From contig JAUIHO010000012.1 of assembly GCA_030432035.1 (NCBI GenBank), positions 1-41,276 of the forward strand: a stretch of DNA of 41,276 nucleotides, in the 5' to 3' direction. The position numbers and the translations under genes were made by a program. The DNA comes from Phycisphaerae bacterium. GTDB taxonomy: Bacteria; Planctomycetota; Phycisphaerae; UBA1845; UTPLA1. Shown here in pieces: positions 16,859 to 25,749 of the stretch. Numbering within the stretch: position 1 is the stretch's first letter; the number at the start of each line of letters is the position of its first letter. The notes under the pieces were generated by a model, which worked only from the letters and a program-made list of their open reading frames with translations, was not told the DNA's origin and did no database searches.

Positions 16859-18409
16859 ATGCAGATTCCATATTCGCCAGAACGCTACGTCGACTTCAGT
16901 CAGGATATCCCGCGCCAGAAAATGCTCGCCGCCCTCAAGCAGGTCGAGAGCGAACTCGGCCGCACCTACCCCCTGCGTATCGGCGGGAAGAAGATCGACA
17001 CCGACAAAACCATCGACTCGATCAACCCGGCAAACACCGACCAGATCATCGGTCACGTCGCCAAAGCCAATAGCGACCAGGCCCAACAAGCCATCGCCGC
17101 CGCCGACGAAGCCTTCAAGAGCTGGTCACATGTCGATCCCGACGTGCGTGCCCGCTATCTCTTCCGCGCCGCCGCCATCATCCGCCGTCGTATCTACGAA
17201 TTCTCCGCTTGGATGGTCTTCGAAGAATCCAAACCCTGGCTTGAGGCATACGCCGATACCTGCGAAGCCATAGACTTCCTCGAGTTCTACGGTCGCGAAA
17301 TGATGCGCCTCGGTGGCGCCCAACCCGTCACGCCATTCGAAGGTGAAGAAAACGAACTGCGTTACATCCCGCTCGGCGTGGGCGCGATCATCCCGCCTTG
17401 GAACTTCCCGCTTGCCATCATGCTCGGCATGACGACGGCCGCCATCGTCAGCGGTAACACCGTCGTGTTAAAGCCGGCCAGCACCGCGCCGGTCATCGCC
17501 GCCAAGTTCGTCGAAGTGATGGAAGAATGCATGTTGCCGCCGGGCGTGCTCAACTTCGTGCCGGGCAGCGGCGGTGAAATTGGCGACACCATCGTCGAAC
17601 ATCCGCGCACGCGTTTTATCGCGTTCACGGGTTCGCGCGATGTCGGCACCAGCATCTTCGAAAAAGCGTCGAAGATTCAGAAGGGTCAAATCTGGCTTAA
17701 ACGCACCATTCTCGAAATGGGCGGTAAGGACTGTATCGTCGTTACCGAAAATGCAAATCTCGACGAAGCCGCCGACGGCGTGGTGGCTGCCGCGTTTGGT
17801 TTCCAAGGGCAAAAGTGTTCTGCGTGTAGCCGGCTTGTCGTCGACGAAAAGGTGCACCAACCACTGCTCGATATGGTCGTCGAGCGCGCCAAGAAACTCA
17901 TCGTCGCCAACCCCACGGGCGAATCCAACCCCAACATGGGTGCGGTGATCGACAAAAGCGCCTACGAAAAGATCAACAGCTACATCGAAATCGGAAACAA
18001 AGAAGGCAAGATGGTGTTGGGCTCAACCAAAGTGCCGACCGGCGGCTACTTCATTCCGCCCACGATCTTCGACGGCATCAAGCCCAACGACCGGCTCGCG
18101 CAGGAAGAAATCTTCGGCCCGGTACTCGCTGTCATCAAAGGCAAAGGCATCGACGAATTGCTCGACATCGCCAATGGCACCGAATACGGCCTCACCGGCG
18201 CGCTATACAGCAACGACCGCCACGAACTCGAGCGCGCCCGCCACGAGTTCCACGTTGGCAATCTCTACCTCAACCGCAAATGCACGGGCGCACTGGTCGA
18301 CGTACAACCGTTCGGCGGCTTCAACATGAGCGGCACCGACAGCAAAGCGGGCGGTCGCGATTATCTACTGTTGTTTATGCAGGGTAAGAGCATCGCGGAA
18401 CGCTGGTAG
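16859..18409 (+). CDS. rocA: L-glutamate gamma-semialdehyde dehydrogenase (RocA type)
   Basis: Oxidises glutamate semialdehyde (from pyrroline-5-carboxylate) to glutamate with NAD in proline/arginine catabolism. The 516 residues match the length of stand-alone RocA and not the PutA fusion. Motifs: PLGVGAIIPPWNFPLAIMLG (cofactor-binding start), NTVVLKPAST, ITG-like FTGSRDVGT, the catalytic-base stretch ILEMGGKD, the active-site Cys in GFQGQKCSACSR, and QEEIFGPVLAV. The N-terminus (PYSPERYVDFSQ) is also RocA-like. No proline dehydrogenase gene is adjacent. A strong terminator 35 bases downstream suggests a single-gene unit. Confidence 0.93.
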   Translation: MQIPYSPERYVDFSQDIPRQKMLAALKQVESELGRTYPLRIGGKKIDTDKTIDSINPANTDQIIGHVAKANSDQAQQAIAAADEAFKSWSHVDPDVRARYLFRAAAIIRRRIYEFSAWMVFEESKPWLEAYADTCEAIDFLEFYGREMMRLGGAQPVTPFEGEENELRYIPLGVGAIIPPWNFPLAIMLGMTTAAIVSGNTVVLKPASTAPVIAAKFVEVMEECMLPPGVLNFVPGSGGEIGDTIVEHPRTRFIAFTGSRDVGTSIFEKASKIQKGQIWLKRTILEMGGKDCIVVTENANLDEAADGVVAAAFGFQGQKCSACSRLVVDEKVHQPLLDMVVERAKKLIVANPTGESNPNMGAVIDKSAYEKINSYIEIGNKEGKMVLGSTKVPTGGYFIPPTIFDGIKPNDRLAQEEIFGPVLAVIKGKGIDELLDIANGTEYGLTGALYSNDRHELERARHEFHVGNLYLNRKCTGALVDVQPFGGFNMSGTDSKAGGRDYLLLFMQGKSIAERW

Positions 18410-18443
18410 GCTCCGCTGAAAAGCGAGATGATTATTCACCCCG

Positions 18444-18475
18444 AAGGCGCGACAAACGTTCGCGCCTTTTTTATT
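18444..18475 (+). terminator. Rho-independent terminator after rocA
   Basis: AAGGCGCGA (18444-18452) and TCGCGCCTT (18460-18468) form nine perfect pairs around a seven-base loop, followed by a T-rich tract (TTTTTTATTT). Confidence 0.92.
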
Positions 18476-18663
18476 TACACATCCTGAAAAATTCTCGGCA
18501 AATCGGTCAAATTGTGCATCTCCGATTCGCTTGCCGTGATCGGGGTCATGCCCAATTCGGCCAGTTCGCGATTGACCCAAGCGCGCAGCGACAGATTGGT
18601 GCTCTGTTCCGCGTATGTGATTTTCGCGCGCATGATGATTTCTTGTCGTGATTTCTCTTCCAT
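18475..18663 (-). CDS. Possible small protein, 62 residues, unknown function
   Basis: I do not recognise this. The product begins MEEKSRQEII and is a charged, helix-prone polypeptide (STNLSLRAWVNRELAELG) without membrane helices or cysteines. The case for a real gene is moderate: GGAG (18673-18676) precedes the ATG at 18663 by nine bases, the composition is protein-like, and no better-supported gene overlaps it. Its stop touches the end of the rocA terminator. Upstream on the same strand is a run of hairpins (18732-18875) that could be its leader. It may equally be spurious, and only homologs would settle this. Confidence 0.35.
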   Translation of the reverse strand: MEEKSRQEIIMRAKITYAEQSTNLSLRAWVNRELAELGMTPITASESEMHNLTDLPRIFQDV

Positions 18664-18731
18664 GGCAATTGGCTCCGAATAAGCTCGGATCGCAAGACGG
18701 TTAAATCTGACGATGTGCGTATAGCATGCAC

Positions 18732-18875
18732 GGCATTCCACACGAATGCCGGTGGCAAAGACCATCCTGGTCCGAACTCAGGTAAGAAACGCTCCTTCGT
18801 TTCGGTACTAATCGACAAACGCTAAAAGCTGCGGGTGCCGCAGCTTCCTGCTAGCCCGTAACACAAAGATGTGTT
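18732..18875. other. Run of five perfect hairpins, candidate structured RNA or repeat
   Basis: Within the 414-base gap 18664-19077 I find successive perfect stem-loops: GGCATTC/GAATGCC (18732-18750, 7 pairs), GACCA/TGGTC (near 18760-18772, 5 pairs), GAAACG/CGTTTC (near 18786-18803, 6 pairs), AAGCTGCGG/CCGCAGCTT (18826-18846, 9 pairs, GTG loop) and AACACA/TGTGTT (18860-18875, 6 pairs, AAGA loop). No coding signal is convincing here. On the minus strand the fourth hairpin is followed by TTTTAGCGTTTG, so it might act as a weak terminator for tag. Bases 18876-19077 show nothing clear. Confidence 0.45.
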
Positions 18876-19077
18876 GTTGTCGGTTGAGATCCCTTACGGA
18901 TAAGTATCGTTAGTAACATCGGATCGTGCAAGTCTTTAACATGAGTAATCGGCGCGAAAATCGGCAAAATCTGCGACTTTTTTTCGTCTCATCCTAGCCT
19001 GTGAATATCTGGTTTTCCGATTATTTCTCACCACCCAAACTTGATTCCATCAACTTATCAGCCTACCCAATGCGCAC

Positions 19078-19620
19078 TTAATCCTGTGCCGCGAAACAAT
19101 GCGGCTCGTGGAACGGTGGAATTTTGCCGCACCCCATCAAGTAACACTTGGTCGTTTCAGGCCCCATAAACTTGAACGTTTTCTTAAACAACGGATACAA
19201 CGCCGTTACGTCGTCTTCGGTTCGAGCCGGTTGTTTGCTCAGCCATTTGCGATAGCTGCCGTGTTCCTTTCCAAGGTCTAACATCACGCCTGCGTTGTGA
19301 ATCGTCGCTTCAATTTTGCGACGGTTGCGGATGATCCGTTCGTCGTTGACCAACCGCGTAAGCTCACGCTTTCCGAATCTTGCCACCCGTTCCGGCTCGA
19401 ACTCGGCGAATGCTTCGTGCAGCGCCGCGCTCTTCACCAGCACGATTTTCCACGAGAGCCCACACTGAAATACCTCTTGCGTTAACCGCTCCAAATGCCC
19501 CGCATCGGTGCGAATCGGTCGGCCCCATTGCCGATCGTGATACGTCGCCAATAGCGGGTCGGTCGCCGCCCATTTACACCGCGGCTTGCCGTCTTCGGGG
19601 TTTACCATTCGTGATGCCAT
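19078..19620 (-). CDS. tag: DNA-3-methyladenine glycosylase I
   Basis: Removes 3-methyladenine from alkylated DNA (base excision repair). The 180 residues match Tag. Motifs: CKWAATDPLLATYHDRQWG, with the zinc-ligand Cys and His of the N-terminus and the base-contacting Tyr; EVFQCGLSWKIVL, corresponding to the E-x-x-QAGLSW catalytic helix; and a C-terminal HEPHCF that supplies the second His/Cys zinc pair. The usual lesion-pocket spacing is kept. I start at ATG 19620 (protein begins MASRMVNPEDG), with an AGGGA ribosome site seven bases before. The open frame continues upstream to 20046, but that part is antisense to the next gene. It is divergent from the aminotransferase gene. Confidence 0.9.
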   Translation of the reverse strand: MASRMVNPEDGKPRCKWAATDPLLATYHDRQWGRPIRTDAGHLERLTQEVFQCGLSWKIVLVKSAALHEAFAEFEPERVARFGKRELTRLVNDERIIRNRRKIEATIHNAGVMLDLGKEHGSYRKWLSKQPARTEDDVTALYPLFKKTFKFMGPETTKCYLMGCGKIPPFHEPHCFAAQD

Positions 19621-19710
19621 CGGATTTCCCTTATTTTGAAACCGTTGCGCGGGCTGCGATCGTCCGCCGCCTGAGATACAATACCCTTCATTGGCCAGAA
19701 CCGATAACAG

Positions 19711-20898
19711 ATGATACGCATGCATACCCGACGAATCTACGCCGACAACGCCGCCACCAGCTTTCCAAAACCGCCCTGCGTGATGGATGCCGTCAACGCT
19801 TATGCGAGCCAGCTCGGCGCATCCGCCGGTCGCGGCGCCTATCGCGAAGCCATGGAAACCGGCGAGTTGCTTGCTGAGGGCCGACGGCGCATCGCGCGGA
19901 TGATCAACGGCGAATCGAGCGACACGATCGTTTACGCGTTCAATTGCAGCGGCGCACTCAACATGGCCATCCACGGTTTGCTTCACCGCGGCTCGCATGT
20001 CGTCGCCTCGCGCATGGAGCATAACTCCGTATTGCGACCGCTGCATGCGTTGATGCAGTCACACGATATCCGCGTGACATGGATCGACGCCGATCCGACG
20101 ACGGGCGTGGTCGACCTCGACGCTTTCATAAACGCATTAACGCCCGACACCAAACTCGCGTGCTTAAACCACGCGAGCAACGTTACCGGCACGCTGCAGG
20201 ATATCGCGCGCGTTGGCGCGGCATGTCGTAAGCAAGGCATACCGCTACTCGTCGACGCAGCACAAACCGTCGGCCATGTGCCGATTGATGTGCAGGCGCT
20301 AAACGTTGACCTGCTCGCCTTCCCCGGTCACAAGGCCATGCTCGCGCCGCTCGGCACCGGCGCTTTGTACATACGCCCGGGCCTTGAAGACAAAATCGCC
20401 CCGCACATTCAAGGCGGCACCGGCTCGGTCAGTGACGAACCCGTGCAGCCATCCTTCCTGCCCGACAAATTTGAACCCGGCAGCCATAACGCGTTGGGTA
20501 TTGCCGGGTGGGTCGCCGCGTTGAAATGGCTCGAAGACAAGACCATCGACGCCGTCCGTGCTCACGACCTCGAACTATCCCACGCCTTTATCAATCAAAC
20601 CGCAGATATCGACGGCCTTCGCATCTTTGGGCCGACCGACCCGGTAGCGCGCGTTAGTGTTTTCAGCGTCGCCATCGACGGTCTCGAACCTTCCGAATTG
20701 GCCGCCCTGCTCGAAACCGAATTCGGCATCCTCACACGCCCCGGCATTCACTGTGCACCGTTCGTTCACGAAACTCTCGGCACCACGGCCGCAGGCGGTA
20801 CCGTGCGGCTTAGTTTCGGCGTTTTTAATACACTCGACGATATCGCACATTGCACGCAAGCCCTCGCCGAACTCGCCGGCGCCAAGGTCGGCGGTTAG
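19711..20898 (+). CDS. Class V aminotransferase, cysteine desulfurase-like
   Basis: A 395-residue PLP enzyme of the cysteine desulfurase family known from EF2568-like proteins (TIGR01977 type). Evidence: IYADNAATSFPKPP at the N-terminus, the aspartate in LLVDAAQTVGHVP, the PLP-lysine in FPGHKAMLAPLGTGAL, and near the C-terminus TRPGIHCAPFVHETLGT, where the Cys is placed like the persulfide-forming residue. The likely reaction is release of sulfur from cysteine to an acceptor, or a related selenocysteine reaction. There is no iscU, iscR or suf gene nearby, so the acceptor is unknown. ATG 19720 is an alternative start. It is read away from tag. Confidence 0.88.
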   Translation: MIRMHTRRIYADNAATSFPKPPCVMDAVNAYASQLGASAGRGAYREAMETGELLAEGRRRIARMINGESSDTIVYAFNCSGALNMAIHGLLHRGSHVVASRMEHNSVLRPLHALMQSHDIRVTWIDADPTTGVVDLDAFINALTPDTKLACLNHASNVTGTLQDIARVGAACRKQGIPLLVDAAQTVGHVPIDVQALNVDLLAFPGHKAMLAPLGTGALYIRPGLEDKIAPHIQGGTGSVSDEPVQPSFLPDKFEPGSHNALGIAGWVAALKWLEDKTIDAVRAHDLELSHAFINQTADIDGLRIFGPTDPVARVSVFSVAIDGLEPSELAALLETEFGILTRPGIHCAPFVHETLGTTAAGGTVRLSFGVFNTLDDIAHCTQALAELAGAKVGG

Positions 20899-21102
20899 TT
20901 TGCTCGGATAGCGATTTCGTGCAAATACCGTTCCTGTGTCGGCCCGCGTACACCTATAATGCGGCAAGAACCTACCCCGCTGGGCCCACCGATCACGTTT
21001 TACTCGGAAGTCATCGTGCAGACTAACGCCGCGCGACAATTCAGTTCCTTTTCGCAACCAACAGATGCGAAGTGCGATGAATGGTCTGCATCAAAGAATC
21101 TG

Positions 21103-23520
21103 ATGACATCCAACACGTGCCGTTTAGCTCTCTTCGTCTTCACAGCGCTCGTCATAACGACCACGCCACTTGCCGCTGATGTCACAGCACCCGCCGTTGA
21201 CGCCGCCATTCAAAATGGCCGCGAAGCGCTGCTGCAACAAATCCGCATGGTCGACGAGATCACCTACCAGCAACCCGGCGGTCAGCAAAAAACCGTGCGC
21301 GGCACTGTTACCCGTCGTCGCGGCGGCATCGTGATCATCGAAACCAGCGACGGCAGCCAAGAGCGCATCACCGAACGCTATATCACCAACTGGGCGCGCG
21401 GCGGATTTGTGAACAAGGAAGAAGCATATATCCACTACGGAGGTCGAACCGCGCTGGCATGTTTGGCTTTGCTCAACAGCGATCTCGAATTGAGCGAGCC
21501 ACGGTTGAAGCGCTGCGTCGATGCGCTCGCACTGCACCCATTACCCGAATCGGGCACCTACGTCCGCGCGTTGCGCGCCAGTATCTGGTCACACCTTTTA
21601 TTACAACGCCGATTGAGCGCATCGAGCCAACGCACGTACAAGCGTCTACTCGAAACCGACATGACATGGCTCGAACGTGAAATGCAACCGAGCGGTGCTT
21701 ACGATTACGGCTTCGACTTGGGTGACAGCGATTCGTCGAACACGCAATTTGCCCATCTCGGTCTGTGGCGCGGCAACTTGGCCGGCGCGGAAATCAACCG
21801 CAGCCGTTGGGAACGCATCGAAGACTTTTGGCTCAAATCCCAAAGCCCCAGCGGCGGTTGGTCGTATGTACCGGGCGCATCGAGACCGACGTCGTCGATG
21901 ACGGTCGCGGGTTGCAACAGCCTCTACATCGTGCTCGACCGCCTCTACGCGCGGGCCGACCGCGTCTATCGCCCGCTGCAAGGATGCCAACCGAACAAGG
22001 TGGCTCGCAAACAAATTGAAAAGATCTTCGCCGCCATTCGCGCGGGCAATGAGTTTCTCGATCTCAACCCGTACGACCCCGAAGCGAACAAAGGCTACGA
22101 GCTATTTGGCATCGAGCGATTGGGATTGGTCAGTGGTGAGGCATCGATCGGCAATCGCGACTGGTATCGCGACAGCGTCGGCAGCGTCAGCGCCCGCAAA
22201 TGGAGTGAAGACGTCATTGCCGATTCGTTTGCGCTAATCTTTCTCGTGCACGGCCAAGCGCCGGTCCTCTTTCAAAAACTCGCGCACGGTAGCACAAACG
22301 ACGACTGGAACTATTACTTTCGCGACTTGCACGGCATTACGAGTTATATCAACGGTACGTTCGAGCGCTTACATCGCTGGCAATACGTGCCTGCGAACGC
22401 AACGTTACCCGTATTGAAGCACGCACCGTTCTTACTCATCAGCGGTACGGAAACATTCGGTCTTGACCCCGACGTACGCGACCGCCTCACGCAATACATC
22501 GCGGATGGCGGCACGCTGGTGTTTCACGCCGACCTTAGCTCACGCAAGTTCGCCGCCGCGGCACGCAAAGAGATCGAGAAAATCTTGGCGGCCACGCCTT
22601 GGCCGCTACGCGAGTTATCCGAAAGCCATCCGCTGTTTTCCTGTCAGTTCAATTTGAACAAGCCCGGGTTGCGCATTCCCGTTTCCGCCGCGGCTGACGG
22701 TCCGCGCTTGCTGGCCGTGCTGTTTGAAAAAGACATCGCCGGCGGATGGCATCAACGCCAACTGCAATACGAACGCCTGTTTCAAATAATCGCCAACCTG
22801 CGCACCTACGCGGCACCGACCTATTCCGAACTGCCACGCGTTTTGCCGCAGCCACACCATGAAACGCCACGCAAAGCCTACCTTGGTAACCTGACGGTAC
22901 GGCGCTTTGCGTATCATGGAGATTGGCGCGGCCACTTCCGCTTGTGGGAGCGACAGGCGGGCCACATCGAAAAACTGAGCGGCGTGCGCGTGATGCATAT
23001 CCCCACGCAGCGCGAAGACGATATCGACGACATCAAAAAGGCCGACATGCTGTTCGTTGCCGTTCGCGGTCAACCCGAAATGACCGACAAACAGATCGAG
23101 CAACTCCGCGCTTACGCCGATGCAGGCGGCTTTATTCTGATCGAATCGACCGACGGTCAAAAAAACGGCAACGCCGCCGTGCTGCAATTGATGAATCGCA
23201 TCGACGTCGGCAAGCAGTCCGTCGTCGATGCAGCGCATCCGCTGATCACCGGAGCATTCCCCGGCGGTTCGGGGCTCGATAAACTCAACACTTCGGCGGC
23301 CGGCGCATCATTGTTAACCGGCAGCAATGTGCCGCCGCTGTTGGCGCGTACGGTCGGTGATGACCTGCGCGTCTTGGCCTGTCCGTTCGACTTGTCGGCC
23401 GCGCTCGATCGGCACCATATCTGGCAGCGCGTAGGTCTCGACGTTCCTTCAACTGATCGGTTGGTCAGCAACATTCTCGCCTTTCGCCGCCACCAACTTT
23501 CCGGTGATGGGCGATCATGA
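21103..23520 (+). CDS. Exported DUF4159 protein with terpenoid-cyclase-like N-terminal domain
   Basis: An 805-residue protein with a signal peptide (CRLALFVFTALVITTTPLAA). The N-terminal half, up to about residue 380, has repeated helical pairs like prenyltransferase/squalene cyclase toroids (LGLWRGNLAGAEINRSRW, PSGGWSYVPGA). The C-terminal half carries DUF4159 with two Rossmann/GATase-like parts: HAPFLLISGTETFGLDPDVR with YIADGGTLVFHAD, and ADMLFVAVRGQPEMT with YADAGGFILIESTDG. Function is unknown; this domain pairing is common in planctomycetes. Start: ATG 21103 gives a normal signal peptide, whereas GTG 21016 has a better ribosome site (GGAAG, five bases) but a 29-residue extension. The stop overlaps the GT9 start by four bases. 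Confidence 0.8.
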   Translation: MTSNTCRLALFVFTALVITTTPLAADVTAPAVDAAIQNGREALLQQIRMVDEITYQQPGGQQKTVRGTVTRRRGGIVIIETSDGSQERITERYITNWARGGFVNKEEAYIHYGGRTALACLALLNSDLELSEPRLKRCVDALALHPLPESGTYVRALRASIWSHLLLQRRLSASSQRTYKRLLETDMTWLEREMQPSGAYDYGFDLGDSDSSNTQFAHLGLWRGNLAGAEINRSRWERIEDFWLKSQSPSGGWSYVPGASRPTSSMTVAGCNSLYIVLDRLYARADRVYRPLQGCQPNKVARKQIEKIFAAIRAGNEFLDLNPYDPEANKGYELFGIERLGLVSGEASIGNRDWYRDSVGSVSARKWSEDVIADSFALIFLVHGQAPVLFQKLAHGSTNDDWNYYFRDLHGITSYINGTFERLHRWQYVPANATLPVLKHAPFLLISGTETFGLDPDVRDRLTQYIADGGTLVFHADLSSRKFAAAARKEIEKILAATPWPLRELSESHPLFSCQFNLNKPGLRIPVSAAADGPRLLAVLFEKDIAGGWHQRQLQYERLFQIIANLRTYAAPTYSELPRVLPQPHHETPRKAYLGNLTVRRFAYHGDWRGHFRLWERQAGHIEKLSGVRVMHIPTQREDDIDDIKKADMLFVAVRGQPEMTDKQIEQLRAYADAGGFILIESTDGQKNGNAAVLQLMNRIDVGKQSVVDAAHPLITGAFPGGSGLDKLNTSAAGASLLTGSNVPPLLARTVGDDLRVLACPFDLSAALDRHHIWQRVGLDVPSTDRLVSNILAFRRHQLSGDGRS

Positions 23521-24422
23521 ATCCGGGCGGCCTGATTCTGATCCACGGCGGCGCGCTGGGCGACTTCGTCCTAACACTGCACCTACTACAAGGCTTGATA
23601 ACCCATTTCGGTTGCCCCGCTCGCGTCGTTTGTCGCCGCAGCTACCACTGCTTGCTCGCAACTGCACCGCAGGTCGAAGCCCTCGACCTCGACGGACCCG
23701 TCGCCCGCCGACTTTTTGGTGAGCAAGCCGACACGGCCCTGCACGAGATCGCGGCGGGACTGGATGGACCACTCGTCGTCGTCGATTGCCTCGGCACGAA
23801 TCTCAGGTCGGATCGAGAAATCGGTTATCGCCTACTCCGCATCGATCCGCGCGACCAGCCATCAGAAAATCACATCCTAAAGCAATGGACCAAACAACTC
23901 GCCGCCCAAGGTCTAACGGTATCCCCTGCCAGACCGACATGGTTACGCCAGGCGAAATTACGCGACGATGACATGCGCCACGTAATCATCCACCCCGGTA
24001 GCGGCGGAAATACCAAATGCTGGCCGCTGGACCGCTTCTGTGAATTGATCGACCGCATCCGACGCGACGGCTGGCGCGTATCGGTAGCGCTCGGCCCTGT
24101 GGAACTTGAGTCTTGGCCGACCGACGCCCTCCGCCAGCTCGAACAATCGACATCGCTGATAACGTTTGAACGACTCGATCAATTCGTCGAAGTCCTCCAA
24201 ACCGTTCAATTCTTCGTCGGTAACGACAGCGGCCCATCTCATCTGGCAAAAGCACTCGGCTGCCATACGCTTGTGATTTTTCAAGCGACCAACCCGAACA
24301 TTTGGGCACCGCCCGGCGCGCGATGCGTCGGCCCCGCGTATGATGGTCTACCACCATCGGTCGATGCCGTGTTCAACGCATGGACAGACATGACGCGCGC
24401 TTGCAACGCATCTTCGACGTAG
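23517..24422 (+). CDS. Glycosyltransferase family 9 (heptosyltransferase-like)
   Basis: A 301-residue GT-B enzyme of the ADP-heptose:LPS heptosyltransferase family. The N-terminus (LILIHGGALGDFVLTLHLLQ) matches the GT9 glycine-loop. The sugar-nucleotide part shows VIIHPGSGGNTKCWPLDRF and VGNDSGPSHLAKALG, the family's two hallmark motifs. It probably transfers a heptose or related sugar to outer-membrane glycolipid, at the cytoplasmic face; the donor is not deducible. Its ATG overlaps the stop of the DUF4159 gene (ATGA), so translation is coupled, and a GNAT gene follows 13 bases later. This compact three-gene group may serve the cell envelope (inference). Confidence 0.88.
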   Translation: MNPGGLILIHGGALGDFVLTLHLLQGLITHFGCPARVVCRRSYHCLLATAPQVEALDLDGPVARRLFGEQADTALHEIAAGLDGPLVVVDCLGTNLRSDREIGYRLLRIDPRDQPSENHILKQWTKQLAAQGLTVSPARPTWLRQAKLRDDDMRHVIIHPGSGGNTKCWPLDRFCELIDRIRRDGWRVSVALGPVELESWPTDALRQLEQSTSLITFERLDQFVEVLQTVQFFVGNDSGPSHLAKALGCHTLVIFQATNPNIWAPPGARCVGPAYDGLPPSVDAVFNAWTDMTRACNASST

Positions 24423-24435
24423 GGAAGATCACTTC

Positions 24436-25380
24436 GTGCTTACCGGATTAACGATACGCCGCGCACAACCCGACGAACGCATCGCCGCGCTGCGCCTCGC
24501 CGTTACGCCGGCAAGCATGCCCGCGCTGGAAAGAGATCGGCAAGTCACGGCCTTCTTGCGTTATGCCGAGCGCCTCAATTGGTCGCTCGATCGACTATGG
24601 GTAATCGCTGCCGGTCAACGTTTGCATTGGAGCGCGCTGGCGATCCCCTCCCCCGGTCGCACCGCCATGTTGCTCGTAGCCCAACCACCACGCCCGGATG
24701 CCGCCGTCATCTCCGATGCGCTCGGACAAATCTCGACGATGCTATTCGAAGAAGATGTGCATTTGGTGCAATTATTACTAATGGAAAATGACCGCACCAC
24801 GGCAGCGGCCGCGCGCAAGGTGAACTTCGAGTCCATCGCGACGCTGCAATACATGAAGTGCGATTTGAATCAGCCCGAGGCATCGAATGCAAAGGTCACC
24901 GTGCAGCCAACTTGGCAATGGCACCAATACGACGACCAACAACATGCCGCGTTTCGCGACGTCATCGCCGCCAGTTACCAAGGAAGTCTCGATTGTAGCG
25001 CGCTCGCAGGCCGGCGCGATATCGATGATGTCATTGCAGGTCATAAAGCGGCAGGTGAGTTCGAGCCGCGCGACTGGTGGCTCTTAACGGACGCGCAAAA
25101 TTTGCTGGGATGCATTCTGCTTTCGCGCTTACCGCAACGCGCCACGATGGAGTTGGTTTACCTCGGCGTGCACCCGGATCACCGCGGTCGCGGCATCGGA
25201 CATGCGCTGCTGCAACAAGGGATCGAGACGGCCCGGCGCAACCGTTGCGACACCCTAACATTGGCGGTCGACGGACAAAACACACCCGCCCTGCGACTTT
25301 ACGAATCCGTCGGCTTCACTGCGCGCGAGAAGAGAGTCGCCATGATCAACTTCAAAAACCAGTCCTTAACTTATAATTAA
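24436..25380 (+). CDS. GNAT family N-acetyltransferase
   Basis: A 314-residue protein whose last 150 residues form a GNAT fold: motif A is VYLGVHPDHRGRGIGHALLQ (acetyl-CoA pyrophosphate loop RGRGIG), and motif B is NTPALRLYESVGFTAREKR. The N-terminal half (WSALAIPSPGRTAMLLVAQP, then LFEEDVHLVQLLLMENDR) looks like a degenerate second GNAT domain, as in tandem enzymes such as mycothiol synthase; the acetyl-CoA loop is not visible there. Substrate unknown. Start GTG 24436 has AGGGAAG upstream. It is the last gene of the group DUF4159-GT9-GNAT, before the putative origin. Confidence 0.82.
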   Translation: MLTGLTIRRAQPDERIAALRLAVTPASMPALERDRQVTAFLRYAERLNWSLDRLWVIAAGQRLHWSALAIPSPGRTAMLLVAQPPRPDAAVISDALGQISTMLFEEDVHLVQLLLMENDRTTAAAARKVNFESIATLQYMKCDLNQPEASNAKVTVQPTWQWHQYDDQQHAAFRDVIAASYQGSLDCSALAGRRDIDDVIAGHKAAGEFEPRDWWLLTDAQNLLGCILLSRLPQRATMELVYLGVHPDHRGRGIGHALLQQGIETARRNRCDTLTLAVDGQNTPALRLYESVGFTAREKRVAMINFKNQSLTYN

Positions 25381-25396
25381 TCAATGCTTACATCGC

Positions 25397-25426
25397 ACCC
25401 TATAGCGATTTCGCTATTTCAAGGGT
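25397..25426. other. Long hairpin at the left edge of the putative origin
   Basis: ACCCT + ATAGCGA (25397-25408), a TT loop, TCGCTAT, a four-base bulge and AGGGT give a 12-pair stem. It lies 17 bases after the GNAT stop and has no T-run, so it is not a classical terminator. Confidence 0.5.
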
Positions 25427-25439
25427 ACAAAAATTCGAT

Positions 25440-25530
25440 GTCAGTGACGTGTGGACAAAAATATATTTTTTAGCGCTAAGTTCATATTAAATCTAAACAA
25501 ACGTTTATTTTGACCGGATTGTGAATGATT
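25440..25530. other. Putative chromosomal origin (oriC) region
   Basis: This is the AT-richest stretch of the window, directly upstream of dnaA. TGTGGACAA (25450-25458) differs by one base from the DnaA box TGTGGATAA. TGTGAATGA (25520-25528) is a weaker match. Between them, about 25457-25515 is strongly AT-rich and could be the unwinding element. Two weak boxes are few for an origin, so the call rests mainly on position and composition. The remaining gap (25381-25749) holds the hairpin before it and the promoter after it. Confidence 0.45.
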
Positions 25531-25536
25531 TGATGA

Positions 25537-25565
25537 TTGACCGCTCGCCCCCTGTTTTTTATATT
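25537..25565 (+). promoter_or_regulatory. Probable sigma-70-type promoter of dnaA
   Basis: TTGACC (25537-25542), a 17-base spacer, and TATATT (25560-25565). It predicts transcription from about 25572 and a leader of roughly 180 bases before the dnaA GTG. Confidence 0.6.
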
Positions 25566-25749
25566 CCGTCTTCGGTCATTCAAGCGAGGCGTTGGGCTTT
25601 CACCCCTGCCGAGTCACTTAAACGGCGGACTTCAAGCGGTGAAACAGTTTACTCCAGCCTCCCGACCTGGGTCCTGTTTGGGCGTGGAATCCATCATAAA
25701 TTCGTAATCGATCATCGCGACTGCTCGCGTTGCGCAGAAGGAGCGCGCT

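Noticed and set aside
18760..18805. 5S rRNA-like stretch (TCCGAACTCAGG...AAACGC)
   Set aside because: A short match to the 5S loop C region only. The terminal helix I and the helix IV/V partners of 5S rRNA are absent, and the bases are better explained by local hairpins.
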